DNA from: Achromobacter spanius
GTDB lineage: Bacteria > Pseudomonadota > Gammaproteobacteria > Burkholderiales > Burkholderiaceae_B
Assembly (NCBI RefSeq): GCF_002812705.1
Contig: NZ_CP025030.1
Coordinates: 1,860,001 to 1,924,000 of the forward strand
Direction: 5' to 3'
Length of the DNA: 64,000 nt
Shown: positions 44,207 to 53,235 of the stretch, in pieces
How the letters are laid out: each line of letters opens with the position of its first letter
Numbering within the stretch: position 1 is the stretch's first letter
Program-made: the position numbers and the translations under genes
Notes under the pieces: model-generated
The model's database searches: none
The model's input: the letters and a program-made list of their open reading frames with translations, nothing else
What the model was told of the DNA's origin: nothing

Positions 44207-45682
44207 TCAAGGCTGCCCGGGCGGTCGCACGCCCAGTGCGCGCATCCAGGGCATGTCGGGCAGCCCCTGGATGGGCGGCATGCCCGGCTGCGGCAGGCCA
44301 GGGGGGTTGCGTAGCGCATCTTGCAGCACCTCGGCCCATTCGCGCGGGTCCAGGGGTTCGCCCATGCGCACGCGCAGGTCCAGCAGGTTCAGCGCGGCGC
44401 GGCGGTGGCCGGCTTCGGCCGCATCGCGGAACAGTCGCTCGGCCACGTTGTAGTTCTTGGGCACGCCGCGCCCCATGCCGGCCAGTTCACCCAGATAGGT
44501 CTGCGCGGGCGCGAAGCCCTGGTCGGCGGCGCGTTGATACCAGCGGGCGGCGGCCTTGTAGTCCTGCGTGACGTGCTCGCCGTTTTCGGCGATCAGGCCC
44601 AGCGTGGTCATGGCCACCACGTCGCCCGCTTGCGCGCGCGCCTGTAGCGAAGCCAGGCGTGGCTCGTCCAGGTACTGCGCGCCGCGTTCAATTTCGTACT
44701 CCCAGGCGCTGATGCGGGCCTTGATCAAATCGCGGCCCAGCGTGGGCGACGGGCCTCTGCCCGGTTCGCCGGCACTGGCGGAGTTGGCGGGCTTGGCTCC
44801 CGGTACGGCAGGCGTCTGGCCGTCCGCCAGGCTGGTGAAGGTGATGGTGCCGACCAGGCTGCTGGCGTAGTGCGGAATCTGCCGATAGGCGGTGGCCACC
44901 TGCACGTCGCCCGTCAATTGCTTGAAGAACGTTTCGACCGGTGCGGACGCCGGCAAGTCAGCGAGGCCTTGCGCGAAGTAGAACGCATAGGGACTGTGGC
45001 GCGGCCCTTCGTTGCCAAAGCCGTCTTCAGCCGTGGCGCCGGGTTGGGTAGAGAACGCGATCAGTTCACCGCCCGCGGGCACGGTATGGACCAGGCCCGC
45101 CGACGGCGCGCCGCGCGTCAGGTTGGTGCGGCAAGCGTCCAGCACCAGCAGGCGGGCGCGTACCTGCGCGCGGCGCAGGGCCTGTGACACGCGCTTCAAA
45201 CTCAGCGAGCCTTGCTGCGCGGTGCGGATGCGCACCTCGGCCAGCGGCACGGGCAGTTCCACCCCGAACAGGTAGTTCACATCGTCCACCGCCACCGCGT
45301 GGCCCGCGAAGTACACCAGCGCCAGGTCGGCGCCCGTGGCGCGGGTGGCGAACTCGTCCACCGCCGCTTCCATCTGGGCGGTGGTCAGGTCGGTCAGCAA
45401 GGTGACGTCCAGGTTGCGCTTGCGCAGCGTGTCGGCGACCAGGCGCGCGTCGTTGACCGGGTTCGCCAAGGCGTTGGCGGGCAGCGCGTAGCGGGCGTTG
45501 CCGATGACCAAGGCAAAGCGGCGCTTGGCCGGTACAGGGGTTGGCGCCGGGATTGGCGTGGGGTTGCTCAAGCCAATGCTGTGCCAGGCCAGCAGGCCGA
45601 CGCCGAGGGAGGCGGCCAGCAGACGGCGTCGCGCGGACAGGCGAGACAACGAGGGGGAGAGGGCGTTCACGGGCGCTTTCAT
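44207..45682 (-). CDS. Caspase-family (C14) peptidase with Sel1 repeats
   Basis: 491 residues: N-terminal membrane or signal segment (about 20-40), Pro-rich linker, then a caspase-like p20 domain (about 54-290). It has His128 (VYFAGHAV) and Cys184 (LDACRTN), so the dyad is intact. Sel1/TPR-like repeats follow (about 345-450, TTLGLIAENGEHVTQDYKAAARWYQRAAD). The protease probably acts in the periplasm or at the inner membrane. It overlaps the anti-sigma gene by 4 bp, linking it to the sigma system. Confidence 0.88.
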   Translation of the reverse strand: MKAPVNALSPSLSRLSARRRLLAASLGVGLLAWHSIGLSNPTPIPAPTPVPAKRRFALVIGNARYALPANALANPVNDARLVADTLRKRNLDVTLLTDLTTAQMEAAVDEFATRATGADLALVYFAGHAVAVDDVNYLFGVELPVPLAEVRIRTAQQGSLSLKRVSQALRRAQVRARLLVLDACRTNLTRGAPSAGLVHTVPAGGELIAFSTQPGATAEDGFGNEGPRHSPYAFYFAQGLADLPASAPVETFFKQLTGDVQVATAYRQIPHYASSLVGTITFTSLADGQTPAVPGAKPANSASAGEPGRGPSPTLGRDLIKARISAWEYEIERGAQYLDEPRLASLQARAQAGDVVAMTTLGLIAENGEHVTQDYKAAARWYQRAADQGFAPAQTYLGELAGMGRGVPKNYNVAERLFRDAAEAGHRRAALNLLDLRVRMGEPLDPREWAEVLQDALRNPPGLPQPGMPPIQGLPDMPWMRALGVRPPGQP

Positions 45683-46365
45683 GGTTTGGGGCAGACGCCG
45701 GCCGGCGCCACGGACACGGACCGCGCACCCAGCGCCTGCGCGGCGTCATGCAAGGAGGACTCGCGCGCCGCGCTCAACACGAAGCGGCCGTCTTCGTCGG
45801 GGCCCGCCACAACGGACACGGCGTATTGGGACAAGGTATTGCGCAATTGCTTGGCGGTCACGCCGTCGGGCAAATCCACCACCAGGCGCGGGCAAGCGCC
45901 GCCGCCCCGGGTCAGCGTGCCGCCCGACAGCGGCACGCCGTCGGACATGGCGCCCGGCATTGCTCCCGATCCTGCGCCTGATCCCGCGCCCGTCACGCTG
46001 CCGTCTTGCGGTGCTTGCAGCACGACCACGACGGACAGCGCGATCGCCAGCGCCCAGCCCAAGGGCATGAGCGGGCTGGCGGGTGTGGGCCACAACCATT
46101 GCCACACGCGCGCGCGGGTGGTTTTGATGTCGGGCTTCGGCGTGGACGCTATCCGTGCCTGCTCGGCCAGCGCGCGCAGAAAGCCGGTGTCGCGCTCGGC
46201 CTGGCCGATGTCGTTGTGCGCCATCTGGCGCGCTTGCGCCAGCGTGCGCCAGTCGTCGACCTCGGCCTGTAGCGCGGGGTCGCGCGCCAGGTCGGCCTCG
46301 AACGCGCGGCGCGCGTCGTCGTCGAGCTCGCCGGACAAGTAGGACAGTACGCGGTCTTCAGACAT
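45679..46365 (-). CDS. Anti-sigma factor, membrane-anchored
   Basis: 228 residues. The N-terminal about 70 residues (EDRVLSYLSGELDDDARRAFEADLARDPALQAEVDDWR) match the anti-sigma domain that opens RskA/RsiW-like proteins, without the zinc HxxxCxxC motif. One membrane helix (about 100-118) and a Gly/Ala-rich linker follow, then a periplasmic C-terminal domain. It overlaps the caspase gene and ends the sigma gene's partner pair (2 bp gap). Confidence 0.85.
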   Translation of the reverse strand: MSEDRVLSYLSGELDDDARRAFEADLARDPALQAEVDDWRTLAQARQMAHNDIGQAERDTGFLRALAEQARIASTPKPDIKTTRARVWQWLWPTPASPLMPLGWALAIALSVVVVLQAPQDGSVTGAGSGAGSGAMPGAMSDGVPLSGGTLTRGGGACPRLVVDLPDGVTAKQLRNTLSQYAVSVVAGPDEDGRFVLSAARESSLHDAAQALGARSVSVAPAGVCPKP

Positions 46366-46367
46366 GA

Positions 46368-47033
46368 TCAGTCCATTCCTTTGCGCGTGCAGTCCGCCAC
46401 AAGCTTGCGTGCCGCGTGCAGGCGGCTCTTGACGGTGGGCACGTGCAGGTCTTGCTGCTTGGCGATCTGTTCCATCGGCACTTCGTCCAGATACAGGAAC
46501 ATCGTGGCGCGCAAGGTATCGCTTAGTTTGTTGAGGCAGTCGCGCATGCGCTGCACGACCGACAGGTGCTCGTAGGCATGCGCCGGGTCGGCAAACGGCG
46601 AGGGGTCGCCAACGTCTTCGGCGTCGTCAAAGACGTTGTCGTCCGCGTCGCCGTCGGCGTTTGGTCCGTTCCAATTAACTTCGTGCCGCGTGCGCCGATG
46701 CATCTGAATCAGCTCGTGCAACGATCCCCGGTACAGGTAGCCGCCCAGCTTGCTGACCGCCAATTCATGCGCCGCCCAACCGCCCGGCGGCTGGCCGTGC
46801 TGAAAGCCTTCGTCCTTGAACGTGCGGGTTTGCAGGAACTTCATCAGCGCGTTGTTGAATGCGTCCACCACGCCTTCCGGCGAGGTGTTGAAGAACTTCT
46901 TGCGCAACTTCAGCGTGATGTGGTGCTCGGCCTTGTTGCGGAACTCCAGCGCGTAGCGGGGGTCGGCATGCATGATGCGCAACAGCGCGTCGACGTTGGT
47001 GATGACGTAGCGCTTGGGTTCGAGCGAGTTCAT
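46368..47033 (-). CDS. ECF-type RNA polymerase sigma factor
   Basis: 221 residues. Region 2 (about 30-115) is recognisable but divergent, ending LGGYLYRGSLHELIQMHRRTRHE. An acidic linker (about 125-148, rich in Asp/Gly) is longer than usual. Region 4 (about 160-218, MRDCLNKLSDTLRATMFLYLDEVPMEQIAKQ... VKSRLHAARKLV) is typical. With the adjacent anti-sigma factor it forms a signalling pair. Confidence 0.88.
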   Translation of the reverse strand: MNSLEPKRYVITNVDALLRIMHADPRYALEFRNKAEHHITLKLRKKFFNTSPEGVVDAFNNALMKFLQTRTFKDEGFQHGQPPGGWAAHELAVSKLGGYLYRGSLHELIQMHRRTRHEVNWNGPNADGDADDNVFDDAEDVGDPSPFADPAHAYEHLSVVQRMRDCLNKLSDTLRATMFLYLDEVPMEQIAKQQDLHVPTVKSRLHAARKLVADCTRKGMD

Positions 47034-47146
47034 GGTTTAGCTTGTTGTTGGCGAACTGGACGCGCGTGACGTCAGCCCATCGGCGCGGGACGCCGCCGCC
47101 CTGCAAGACGAGGGCAGCGGCACCTTAGCCGTGCAAGCCAGGAAAA

Positions 47147-47743
47147 TCAAGCGCGGCGGCGCAGCACGGCGATGCCGCGAATGGTGAAGCCCGCCACGAT
47201 CGCCAACGACAGATAGAAGCCGAAACCAAAGCTCAGGCTGCTCCACAGCGTGGAGGCCATGTCGCCCGCCATGTTGCGGCTGGCGCGCGAATTGCCCATG
47301 AAGCCCGCGAATTGGCGCGTGGCCTCCATCAGTTCGCGCACTTGCGAGACCACACCGGCCAGCGCAATGCCCCACAAGACCAGCGGCATGAAGTAGCCCA
47401 GGCGGGCGGCGCGCTGCGGCATCAGCGACGGCAGCAAGGGGCCCACCACGGCCAGCAGCCACAGCAGTGCATAGATGCCCGCGCCGGACGCTTCACCCGC
47501 CATGGCGCCTTGCGCGCTGCCGCCGTTTTGCAGGCGCAAGAGGTCATAGAAGCTGAGGCTGGCGTTGGACCCCATCATGCGCACGGTGATCACCGAGAAC
47601 ACGGTCGTGGCCAGCAAAAACAGCAATGCGCCCACGGCGTCGCCACGGTTGACGCGGGCGGCGGCGGGGGCGGCGATGGCTAGCAAACGGCCGCCGAGGG
47701 TCTTGGCCTGGGTCAGGGCGTCGCGCAGCGCTTTCTCTTGCAT
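47147..47743 (-). CDS. Hypothetical inner-membrane protein, four helices
   Basis: 198 residues with hydrophobic helices at about 35-58, 85-105, 112-135 and 165-190. The family is not recognised. ATG at 47743 with AAGGA six bases upstream; the 14-codon longer frame crosses a dyad. It precedes the sigma gene by 113 bp and may be its first co-transcribed gene. Confidence 0.72.
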   Translation of the reverse strand: MQEKALRDALTQAKTLGGRLLAIAAPAAARVNRGDAVGALLFLLATTVFSVITVRMMGSNASLSFYDLLRLQNGGSAQGAMAGEASGAGIYALLWLLAVVGPLLPSLMPQRAARLGYFMPLVLWGIALAGVVSQVRELMEATRQFAGFMGNSRASRNMAGDMASTLWSSLSFGFGFYLSLAIVAGFTIRGIAVLRRRA

Positions 47744-47754
47744 GGTCTTTCCTT

Positions 47755-47785
47755 GTGGGTGGCGGCACTGTGTGCCTGTACCCAC
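47755..47785. promoter_or_regulatory. 31-bp symmetrical double-stem dyad before the membrane-protein gene
   Basis: GTGGGT-n3-GGCAC-TGT-GTGCC-n3-ACCCAC: outer 6-bp and inner 5-bp arms with equal 3-base internal loops. On the mRNA it would form a hairpin just upstream of the Shine-Dalgarno sequence of the gene at 47743. Confidence 0.6.
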
Positions 47786-47795
47786 CTCTATGCAC

Positions 47796-47864
47796 GGCGC
47801 GAGGAAAGGTTCGATTTATTTTTCTTGGGGTTCGTCGAACCTATTTTTCGAACCTTTCCGCGCC
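47796..47864. promoter_or_regulatory. Nested inverted repeats with three GGTTCGA-type sites
   Basis: A long outer dyad (GGCGC-GA-GGAAAGGTTCGA at 47796-47814; TCGAACCTTTCC-GCGCC at 47848-47864; 17 pairs with a 2-base bulge) encloses a second dyad GGTTCG-T-CGAACC (47829-47841), separated by T-rich spacers. It sits between two divergent genes. Confidence 0.8.
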
Positions 47865-47944
47865 GGGTGCGTAGCAGAGGGCAAGGGCGCGGGTTGTCGC
47901 GCCACCTTTCATCCTTTGCCATACCCCCAACGGAGAGTCTCCTC

Positions 47945-48412
47945 ATGTCCAACCCCACCCCGCTGACCGCCCTGTACCAGAACGTGGTCCAGGAAGAACT
48001 GGGCCTGGTCGCCCGCATTGACGAAGACGGCGACGTGCTGTTTCGCCACCCGGACCTGGGCACCATGTTCTTCAGCCTGAGCGAGTCGGACCCGGAGTTT
48101 TTGCGCCTGGTCTACCCGAGCTTTGTCGACGCCGAGGAACTGGGCCTGAGCCGCGTGCAACTGCTGGAAGTCATCAACGCGGTCAACCATCGCTGCAAGG
48201 CGGTCAAGCTCAGCTTGCAGCAAGACCGCGACGGCAAGCCCGGGCGCGTGACGGCATCGCTTGAGAGCTTTGTGGCCGCCGCCGATACGCTGCCGGCCGA
48301 AGCCTTGCTGCGCGCCATCATCGCGCGTTGCGTGTCGGTCATCCGCCATAGCGCGAACGAATTGGTCAAGGACGTGCTGGAGAGCAAGCAAGGCGGCGTC
48401 AGCAAAAGCTGA
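47945..48412 (+). CDS. Small cytoplasmic protein, YbjN/secretion-chaperone-like
   Basis: 155 residues, acidic, alpha/beta (LTALYQNVVQEELGLVARIDEDGDVLFRHPDLGTMFFSL...), with the layout seen in YbjN-type and type III chaperone-like folds; this is a fold guess, not a family match. ATG at 47945 chosen at the GGAGAG-preceded site; the longer frame crosses the nested dyads. It is the first plus-strand gene of the module. Confidence 0.72.
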   Translation: MSNPTPLTALYQNVVQEELGLVARIDEDGDVLFRHPDLGTMFFSLSESDPEFLRLVYPSFVDAEELGLSRVQLLEVINAVNHRCKAVKLSLQQDRDGKPGRVTASLESFVAAADTLPAEALLRAIIARCVSVIRHSANELVKDVLESKQGGVSKS

Positions 48413-48415
48413 TTA

Positions 48416-48442
48416 AAAAATGCGGGCGCTGTGGCGTCCGCG
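48416..48442 (-). terminator. Stem-loop with T-run on the minus strand only
   Basis: GCGG(A/G)CGC arms with a short loop; T6 follows on the minus strand, none on the plus strand. It would stop antisense transcription coming from the lipoprotein side. Confidence 0.4.
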
Positions 48443-48469
48443 GAATTGAAACAAGCCTGGCCTCGTCTT
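48442..48469 (+). promoter_or_regulatory. ECF-sigma-like promoter of the lipoprotein gene
   Basis: GGAAT (48442-48446), 17-bp spacer, CGTCTT (48464-48469): the common ECF -35/-10 pattern, 41 bp before the ATG at 48511. The 10-mer CCTCGTCTTG around its -10 recurs upstream of the nearby sigma gene (minus strand, 47113-47104). Confidence 0.55.
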
Positions 48470-48510
48470 GTAACTTTGAGATACATTGCGGGGCCGTTCC
48501 TGACACCACG

Positions 48511-49425
48511 ATGATCTCGATGCACCCGTTCTTGTTCCGTTCGTTGACCCTGCGCCTTGCGGCCGCGCTGCTGTTGCTGGGAGGCTTGAGCGCTTGCGCG
48601 GTCAAGACCAATTCCCGTGGCGGCTACGTCTATAGCGTCGACACCGCGGCCTTGTTCGGCACCGAGATCGGCCAGTTCCCCTTGCAAGACGGGGGCTTGG
48701 GCACGTTGCGGCGCGAAGGCAAGAACTTCTCGGTCAAGCTGTCGGGCAACCAGCGCGTGGTGCCCTTGAACAATGTGGAGTCGGCCCGGGTGGCGCGCAC
48801 CGAGAACGTGGGCCCGCGCACCGTTGTGGTCATCGAGACGCAAACCCGTCGTTGCGACTACCGCTACACCGTGCTGGCCATCGAGGGCTCGGACGTGCTG
48901 TCCTGGGACCTGGGCAATTGCCGCGACCGCCCGGCCGTGCTGGTGCAGGACGACCGCAGCGCCATGACGCTGGACTTTCCCAAAGGCAGCGCGATCGAGC
49001 GCTTTGTCTACACGCAGGACGGCCGCATGCGTCGTGGCGACGTGAAGTCGGTGGCCGGTATGAATCCGCGCGCCAAACCCTTCGCCGACGAATCGCTGTA
49101 CCCCTCGGGCTATATGGAGTCGATACGCCAGTACGGCGTGTATCCGCCTCCGGCCGCGCAGACCGCCAAGGGCAAGCCTGGCAAATCGGGCAAGTCCGGT
49201 CGACCGGCCAAGTCCCCCGCGCCGACGCCGGCAACGCCCGCCACCGCGCCATCCCAGAGCGCGGGCCGCGTCGTGCCCGCGCCGCCCGCCCCCGTGTCGG
49301 GCGGCAACGCGACGGCGGCCAACGCCAGCGTCTCGTCTCCGCGCGCTAGCGCCTCGCGCACGCCCGCCAAGCTGGACCTGCCCGACGAGGAAATCACCTC
49401 GACCCGAATCGACCTGAGAGATTGA
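48511..49425 (+). CDS. Hypothetical lipoprotein
   Basis: 304 residues: signal peptide with lipobox LSAC (about 26-29), a beta-rich domain (about 35-200) of unrecognised family, then a Pro/Ala/Ser-rich tail (about 215-304) likely to span or line the cell wall. Its stop is separated by 1 bp from the next gene's GTG, so the two are coupled. Confidence 0.78.
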   Translation: MISMHPFLFRSLTLRLAAALLLLGGLSACAVKTNSRGGYVYSVDTAALFGTEIGQFPLQDGGLGTLRREGKNFSVKLSGNQRVVPLNNVESARVARTENVGPRTVVVIETQTRRCDYRYTVLAIEGSDVLSWDLGNCRDRPAVLVQDDRSAMTLDFPKGSAIERFVYTQDGRMRRGDVKSVAGMNPRAKPFADESLYPSGYMESIRQYGVYPPPAAQTAKGKPGKSGKSGRPAKSPAPTPATPATAPSQSAGRVVPAPPAPVSGGNATAANASVSSPRASASRTPAKLDLPDEEITSTRIDLRD

Positions 49426-49426
49426 C

Positions 49427-51028
49427 GTGCGGCAAGCCCAGATTCGCCAGATTCTTATCCTGATCGCGCTGACGGTCGTCTACCTGAGTTTTGAACTTGG
49501 TTTCAACGCGCGCCTGCTTGACGTGGTGGGCAGCCGCGCCACGCCGCACGACATCGAAGAGCTGGAGTTCTTCGGCCGCAGCCTGTCAGGCATTGCCGCC
49601 GCGCTGGTGGTGTTGCAAGTGCTGTGGACGCGGCGCTTGCGTACCGGCAAGCCTTCGTTTCTGAAGATCGCCGTCGCCTGCGCCGTGACCGCGTTCGTGG
49701 TGTTCGGCGCCATCAAGACCTTGGTGAATGTGCTGGTGGATACGCGCGACGGCGACTTCCGCCGCATCGCCACCAATGCCGGCTTGCTGCAGCGCTCGCT
49801 GGTGCAGGGCGACCTGCATCTGGACGGCCTGGTGGACGACGCGGTCTATGCGCGGCCCGAGGGCAAGGCGTTCCTGGCGGTGTTCCAGGTGCTGCTGTCC
49901 AACATCGATAACCTGGACGAGAAGGTCGAACCCAAGAAGCGCCAGGTCATCCGCGCCGACCTGCAACGCCAGATGAAGACGTTCACTTTCGACGGCCGCG
50001 ACGTGCGCATGACGGCGCCGGGCATACGCGGCTATCACCAGGTCTACACCACGGTGATGCAGTCCGTGGCCGACCGCTGGAAGAAATACGCGGGTGTGCC
50101 GGTGGCGTCAGACATCGGCCTGGCGCGCGAGCAGGACCGCGCGTGGAGCGATTACCGCAAGAACCTGTCGCGACGCGGCTGGACCCCGGAAACCGTGCCC
50201 GCGCGCTACGAGGACCGCGTGGTGCGCGACGTGCGCAAGCGCGTGCCGGTGCCGGCCGGCTGGCAGCCCCATGACCGCGCCACCTTCCACGAGGCGGTGG
50301 CGCAGCAGTATTGGAAGACCCTGCGCAGCCGTACCGTACACGTCGAAGGCGATGCCATTCCGCCCGGCCTGTCGTATGAAGATTTCGTGGCCCGCCCCGG
50401 TGTGCAAAAGCTGTTGCGCCAGGCGCTGTTGGTGCCGGCCAACATGAACGTGGCGGCCAACTACACCGATGCCGCCAGCTTCAAACGGCTGTACGACGGC
50501 ATGCTGGACCACGCGGTGGACGAGGCCCTGCCGCGCTTTTCCGCGCACACCGCCGACTTTCAGCGCGGTGGACAGCATCAGCAGTTGGGCCAGGACGCGG
50601 CCCGTGCGGCCATCGTGCCGCCGGTGGCGCTGCTGTGCTCGCTGCTGGGCGCGGTGGGCCACTTCGCCAAGCTGCTTTACCTGATCGCCAAGCTGGTCGT
50701 CTGGCTGCGTACGCCTGCTGGCCAGGAACCGGGCCGCACTGCGACGCGCGCGGCGGGCGCGGCCTTGGTGTTGACGCTGGTCTGCGTGTGGACGGCGTTT
50801 TCCTTCATGCAGAACGGCGTCACGCAAAGCGAGCTGTTCCAGCAGATGTCGCGGGCGGATTCCGGGCGCGACGACGAATCCCTCGGCCAGGCGCTGCGCC
50901 GCCGCGTGCTGGCCAATGTGGCGCACGTGGTGGTGGTGGGCCAGGCCTACACCTACCCCTTCAACGAAGCGGTGCGCACGCGCCTCTTGGGCGGCATCAA
51001 ATACGGATATCACGGCGATGCAAGCTAG
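49427..51028 (+). CDS. Hypothetical membrane protein with large periplasmic domain
   Basis: 533 residues, GTG start one base after the lipoprotein stop. Helices at about 8-28, 50-67 and 78-98 precede a large hydrophilic domain (about 105-395). This is followed by two further helices (about 400-425 and 440-462) and a C-terminal segment. The family is not recognised. Coupling to the lipoprotein suggests an envelope complex. Confidence 0.78.
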   Translation: MRQAQIRQILILIALTVVYLSFELGFNARLLDVVGSRATPHDIEELEFFGRSLSGIAAALVVLQVLWTRRLRTGKPSFLKIAVACAVTAFVVFGAIKTLVNVLVDTRDGDFRRIATNAGLLQRSLVQGDLHLDGLVDDAVYARPEGKAFLAVFQVLLSNIDNLDEKVEPKKRQVIRADLQRQMKTFTFDGRDVRMTAPGIRGYHQVYTTVMQSVADRWKKYAGVPVASDIGLAREQDRAWSDYRKNLSRRGWTPETVPARYEDRVVRDVRKRVPVPAGWQPHDRATFHEAVAQQYWKTLRSRTVHVEGDAIPPGLSYEDFVARPGVQKLLRQALLVPANMNVAANYTDAASFKRLYDGMLDHAVDEALPRFSAHTADFQRGGQHQQLGQDAARAAIVPPVALLCSLLGAVGHFAKLLYLIAKLVVWLRTPAGQEPGRTATRAAGAALVLTLVCVWTAFSFMQNGVTQSELFQQMSRADSGRDDESLGQALRRRVLANVAHVVVVGQAYTYPFNEAVRTRLLGGIKYGYHGDAS

Positions 51029-51051
51029 GCGCCGATAGTCTGTGGCGAGCG

Positions 51052-51070
51052 AAGCCCGGTATCCGGGTTT
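51052..51070 (+). terminator. Probable intrinsic terminator after the membrane-protein gene
   Basis: AAGCCCGG-TAT-CCGGGTTT (8 pairs, one G-T) then TCTCCCTATTT. A tight loop and a poor T-run make it moderate. Confidence 0.5.
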
Positions 51071-51078
51071 CTCCCTAT

Positions 51079-51094
51079 TTGCATACGTATGCAA
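51079..51094. promoter_or_regulatory. Perfect 16-bp palindrome, LacI-type operator candidate
   Basis: TTGCATACGTATGCAA with central CG, 57 bp upstream of the dehydrogenase ATG. LacI-family regulators bind such dyads and one is encoded two genes downstream. Confidence 0.75.
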
Positions 51095-51151
51095 GCCTTC
51101 GAAAGTGGCCTCACTTTGTTGAACCACTCACGATTGCAGGGCCAGAAAACC

Positions 51152-52471
51152 ATGATTCGCTATCTGAAGCGCGGCCGTACCGCCGCCGTAAAAACCGACG
51201 ATGACGCCAAGGTACGCGCCACCGTCGAAGCCATCATCCGCGACATCGAGACACGCGGCGACGACGCCGTGCGCGACTACAGCCGCAAGTTCGACAACTG
51301 GGACCCGGCGGACTTCCGCCTGTCGCGCGCGGAAATCGAAGCGGCCCGCAAGCAATTGTCGGCGCGGGAAATCGAGGACATTGCGTTCGCCCAATCCCAG
51401 GTGCGCAACTTTGCCCAGATCCAGCGTGATTCCATGCGCGACGTGGAAGTGGAAACGTATCCCGGCGTGGTGCTGGGCCACAAGCACGTGCCGATGAACG
51501 CCGTGGGTTGCTACATCCCGGGCGGCAAGTATCCGCTCTTGGCCTCGGCGCACATGAGCGTGCTGACCGCCAAGGTGGCGGGCGTGAAGCGCATTGTGTC
51601 CACCGCGCCGCCGTATCAAGGCAAGCCGCACCCGGCCATCGTGACCGCCATGGACATGGCCGGCGCGGACGAAATCCTGGTGCTGGGCGGCGTGCAGGCC
51701 GTGGTGGCCATGGCGGTGGGCACGCCCAGCGTGGCGCCCGTGGACATGCTGGTCGGGCCGGGCAATATGTTCGTGGCCGAAGCCAAGCGGCAACTGTATG
51801 GGCGCGTGGGTATCGACCTGTTTGCCGGCCCCACTGAAACGCTGGTGATCGCGGACGACAGCGTGGACGGCGAATTGTGCGCGGTGGACCTGCTGGGCCA
51901 AGCCGAGCACGGCCCCACGTCACCGGCCGTGCTGCTGACCAACAGTGAACAACTGGCGCGCGACACTCTGGCCGAAGTCGAACGCCAACTGGCCATCCTG
52001 CCCACCGCCGGCATCGCGTCCAAGGCCTGGGCGGATTGTGGCGAAGTCATCGTCTGCGACACGATCGAGGAAATGCTGCAAGTGGCCGATGAACTGGCTT
52101 TCGAGCACGTCCAGGTCATGACGCGGGACCCCGATTACTTCCTGCACAACATGACGAACTACGGCGCGCTTTTCCTGGGCCCGCGCACCAACGTCAGCTT
52201 TGGCGACAAGGTGATCGGCACCAACCACACGCTGCCGACCAACCGCAATGCGCGCTACACGGGCGGCTTGTGGGTGGGCAAGTTCTTGAAGACCTGCACC
52301 TACCAGCGCGTGCTGACCGACGCGGCCAGCGCGACGATGGGCGAATACTGCTCGCGCCTGTGCCATATGGAGAACTTCGCGGGCCACGGCGAACAGGCCA
52401 ACATCCGCGTGCGCCGCTATGGCGACCGGCCCGACCTGCCCTGGTATCAGCCCGTTGAGGCGCAGGCATGA
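51152..52471 (+). CDS. Histidinol-dehydrogenase-family enzyme, HpsN-like
   Basis: 439-residue NAD-dependent polyol/alcohol dehydrogenase. The catalytic E-H pair (FEHVQV), GTNHTLPT and zinc ligands ([15 protein letters not shown]) are conserved. The sequence resembles sulfopropanediol 3-dehydrogenase (HpsN) rather than biosynthetic HisD, and no his genes are adjacent. It likely oxidises a small polyol or sulfonate to an acid in two steps. ATG at 51152 is the best start. First gene of a LacI-regulated operon. Confidence 0.88.
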   Translation: MIRYLKRGRTAAVKTDDDAKVRATVEAIIRDIETRGDDAVRDYSRKFDNWDPADFRLSRAEIEAARKQLSAREIEDIAFAQSQVRNFAQIQRDSMRDVEVETYPGVVLGHKHVPMNAVGCYIPGGKYPLLASAHMSVLTAKVAGVKRIVSTAPPYQGKPHPAIVTAMDMAGADEILVLGGVQAVVAMAVGTPSVAPVDMLVGPGNMFVAEAKRQLYGRVGIDLFAGPTETLVIADDSVDGELCAVDLLGQAEHGPTSPAVLLTNSEQLARDTLAEVERQLAILPTAGIASKAWADCGEVIVCDTIEEMLQVADELAFEHVQVMTRDPDYFLHNMTNYGALFLGPRTNVSFGDKVIGTNHTLPTNRNARYTGGLWVGKFLKTCTYQRVLTDAASATMGEYCSRLCHMENFAGHGEQANIRVRRYGDRPDLPWYQPVEAQA

Positions 52472-53235
52472 TTGCGCTGCCCAAAGGACCCGACTTCCGT
52501 CTGGACGGACGCCGTGCCCTGGTCACGGGCGGCAGCGGCGGCATCGGCCTGGCGGCGGCCGCCGCGCTGGGGCGCGCCGGTGCGCACGTGACGGTGGCGG
52601 CGCGCCGCGAACCTGAACTGCTGCAAGTCTGTGAGGCCTTGCGCGCCGAAGGCATCGACTGCGCCGCGCTGGTGCTGGACGTGACGGACTCTGCTGCTGT
52701 GGATGCCGCGGTCGCGCAAGCCGACCCCTTCGACATCCTGGTGAACAACGCCGGCATGAATCGCCCTAAGCCCTTGGTGGAGCAGTCCGACGAGGACATC
52801 GACGCGGTACTGGACCTGAACGTCAAGGCGGCGTTCTACACCAGCCGCGCGGTGGCGCGCCGTCTGCTAAAGGAAAGTCTGCCGGGGTCGATCATCAACG
52901 TGTCGTCGCAGATGGGGCATGTGGGCAGCCCCCGGCGCACCTTGTACTGCGCCAGCAAGCACGCGCTGGAAGGCATGACGCGCGCGCTGGCCTGGGAAGT
53001 GGGTGGCGCGGGAATCCGCGTGAATACCGTGTGCCCGACCTTCATCGAAACCCCGATGACCGCGGGCATGCTGGAGCAGCCCGGCTTTCGCGATTGGGTC
53101 TGCGCGCGCAACGCGCTGGGCCGCGTCGGACGGCTGGAAGAAGTGATGGGCGCCATCGTGTTCCTGGCCAGCGACGCGTCCAGCCTGATGACGGGCAGCG
53201 CGCTGATGCTGGATGCGGGATGGACGGCCGCATGA
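52468..53235 (+). CDS. SDR family oxidoreductase
   Basis: 255 residues of classical SDR. It has TGGSGGIG (about 20-27), NNAG (about 92-95), catalytic Ser (NVSSQMG) and YCASK. The C-terminus ([22 protein letters not shown]) is that of sugar-alcohol/glucose dehydrogenase types. ATGA overlaps link it to the dehydrogenase before it and the LacI gene after it. Confidence 0.92.
   Translation: MIALPKGPDFRLDGRRALVTGGSGGIGLAAAAALGRAGAHVTVAARREPELLQVCEALRAEGIDCAALVLDVTDSAAVDAAVAQADPFDILVNNAGMNRPKPLVEQSDEDIDAVLDLNVKAAFYTSRAVARRLLKESLPGSIINVSSQMGHVGSPRRTLYCASKHALEGMTRALAWEVGGAGIRVNTVCPTFIETPMTAGMLEQPGFRDWVCARNALGRVGRLEEVMGAIVFLASDASSLMTGSALMLDAGWTAA

Noticed and set aside
51152..52471. Biosynthetic histidinol dehydrogenase (hisD)
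   Set aside because: No his genes nearby; context and sequence type fit the HpsN-like catabolic branch.
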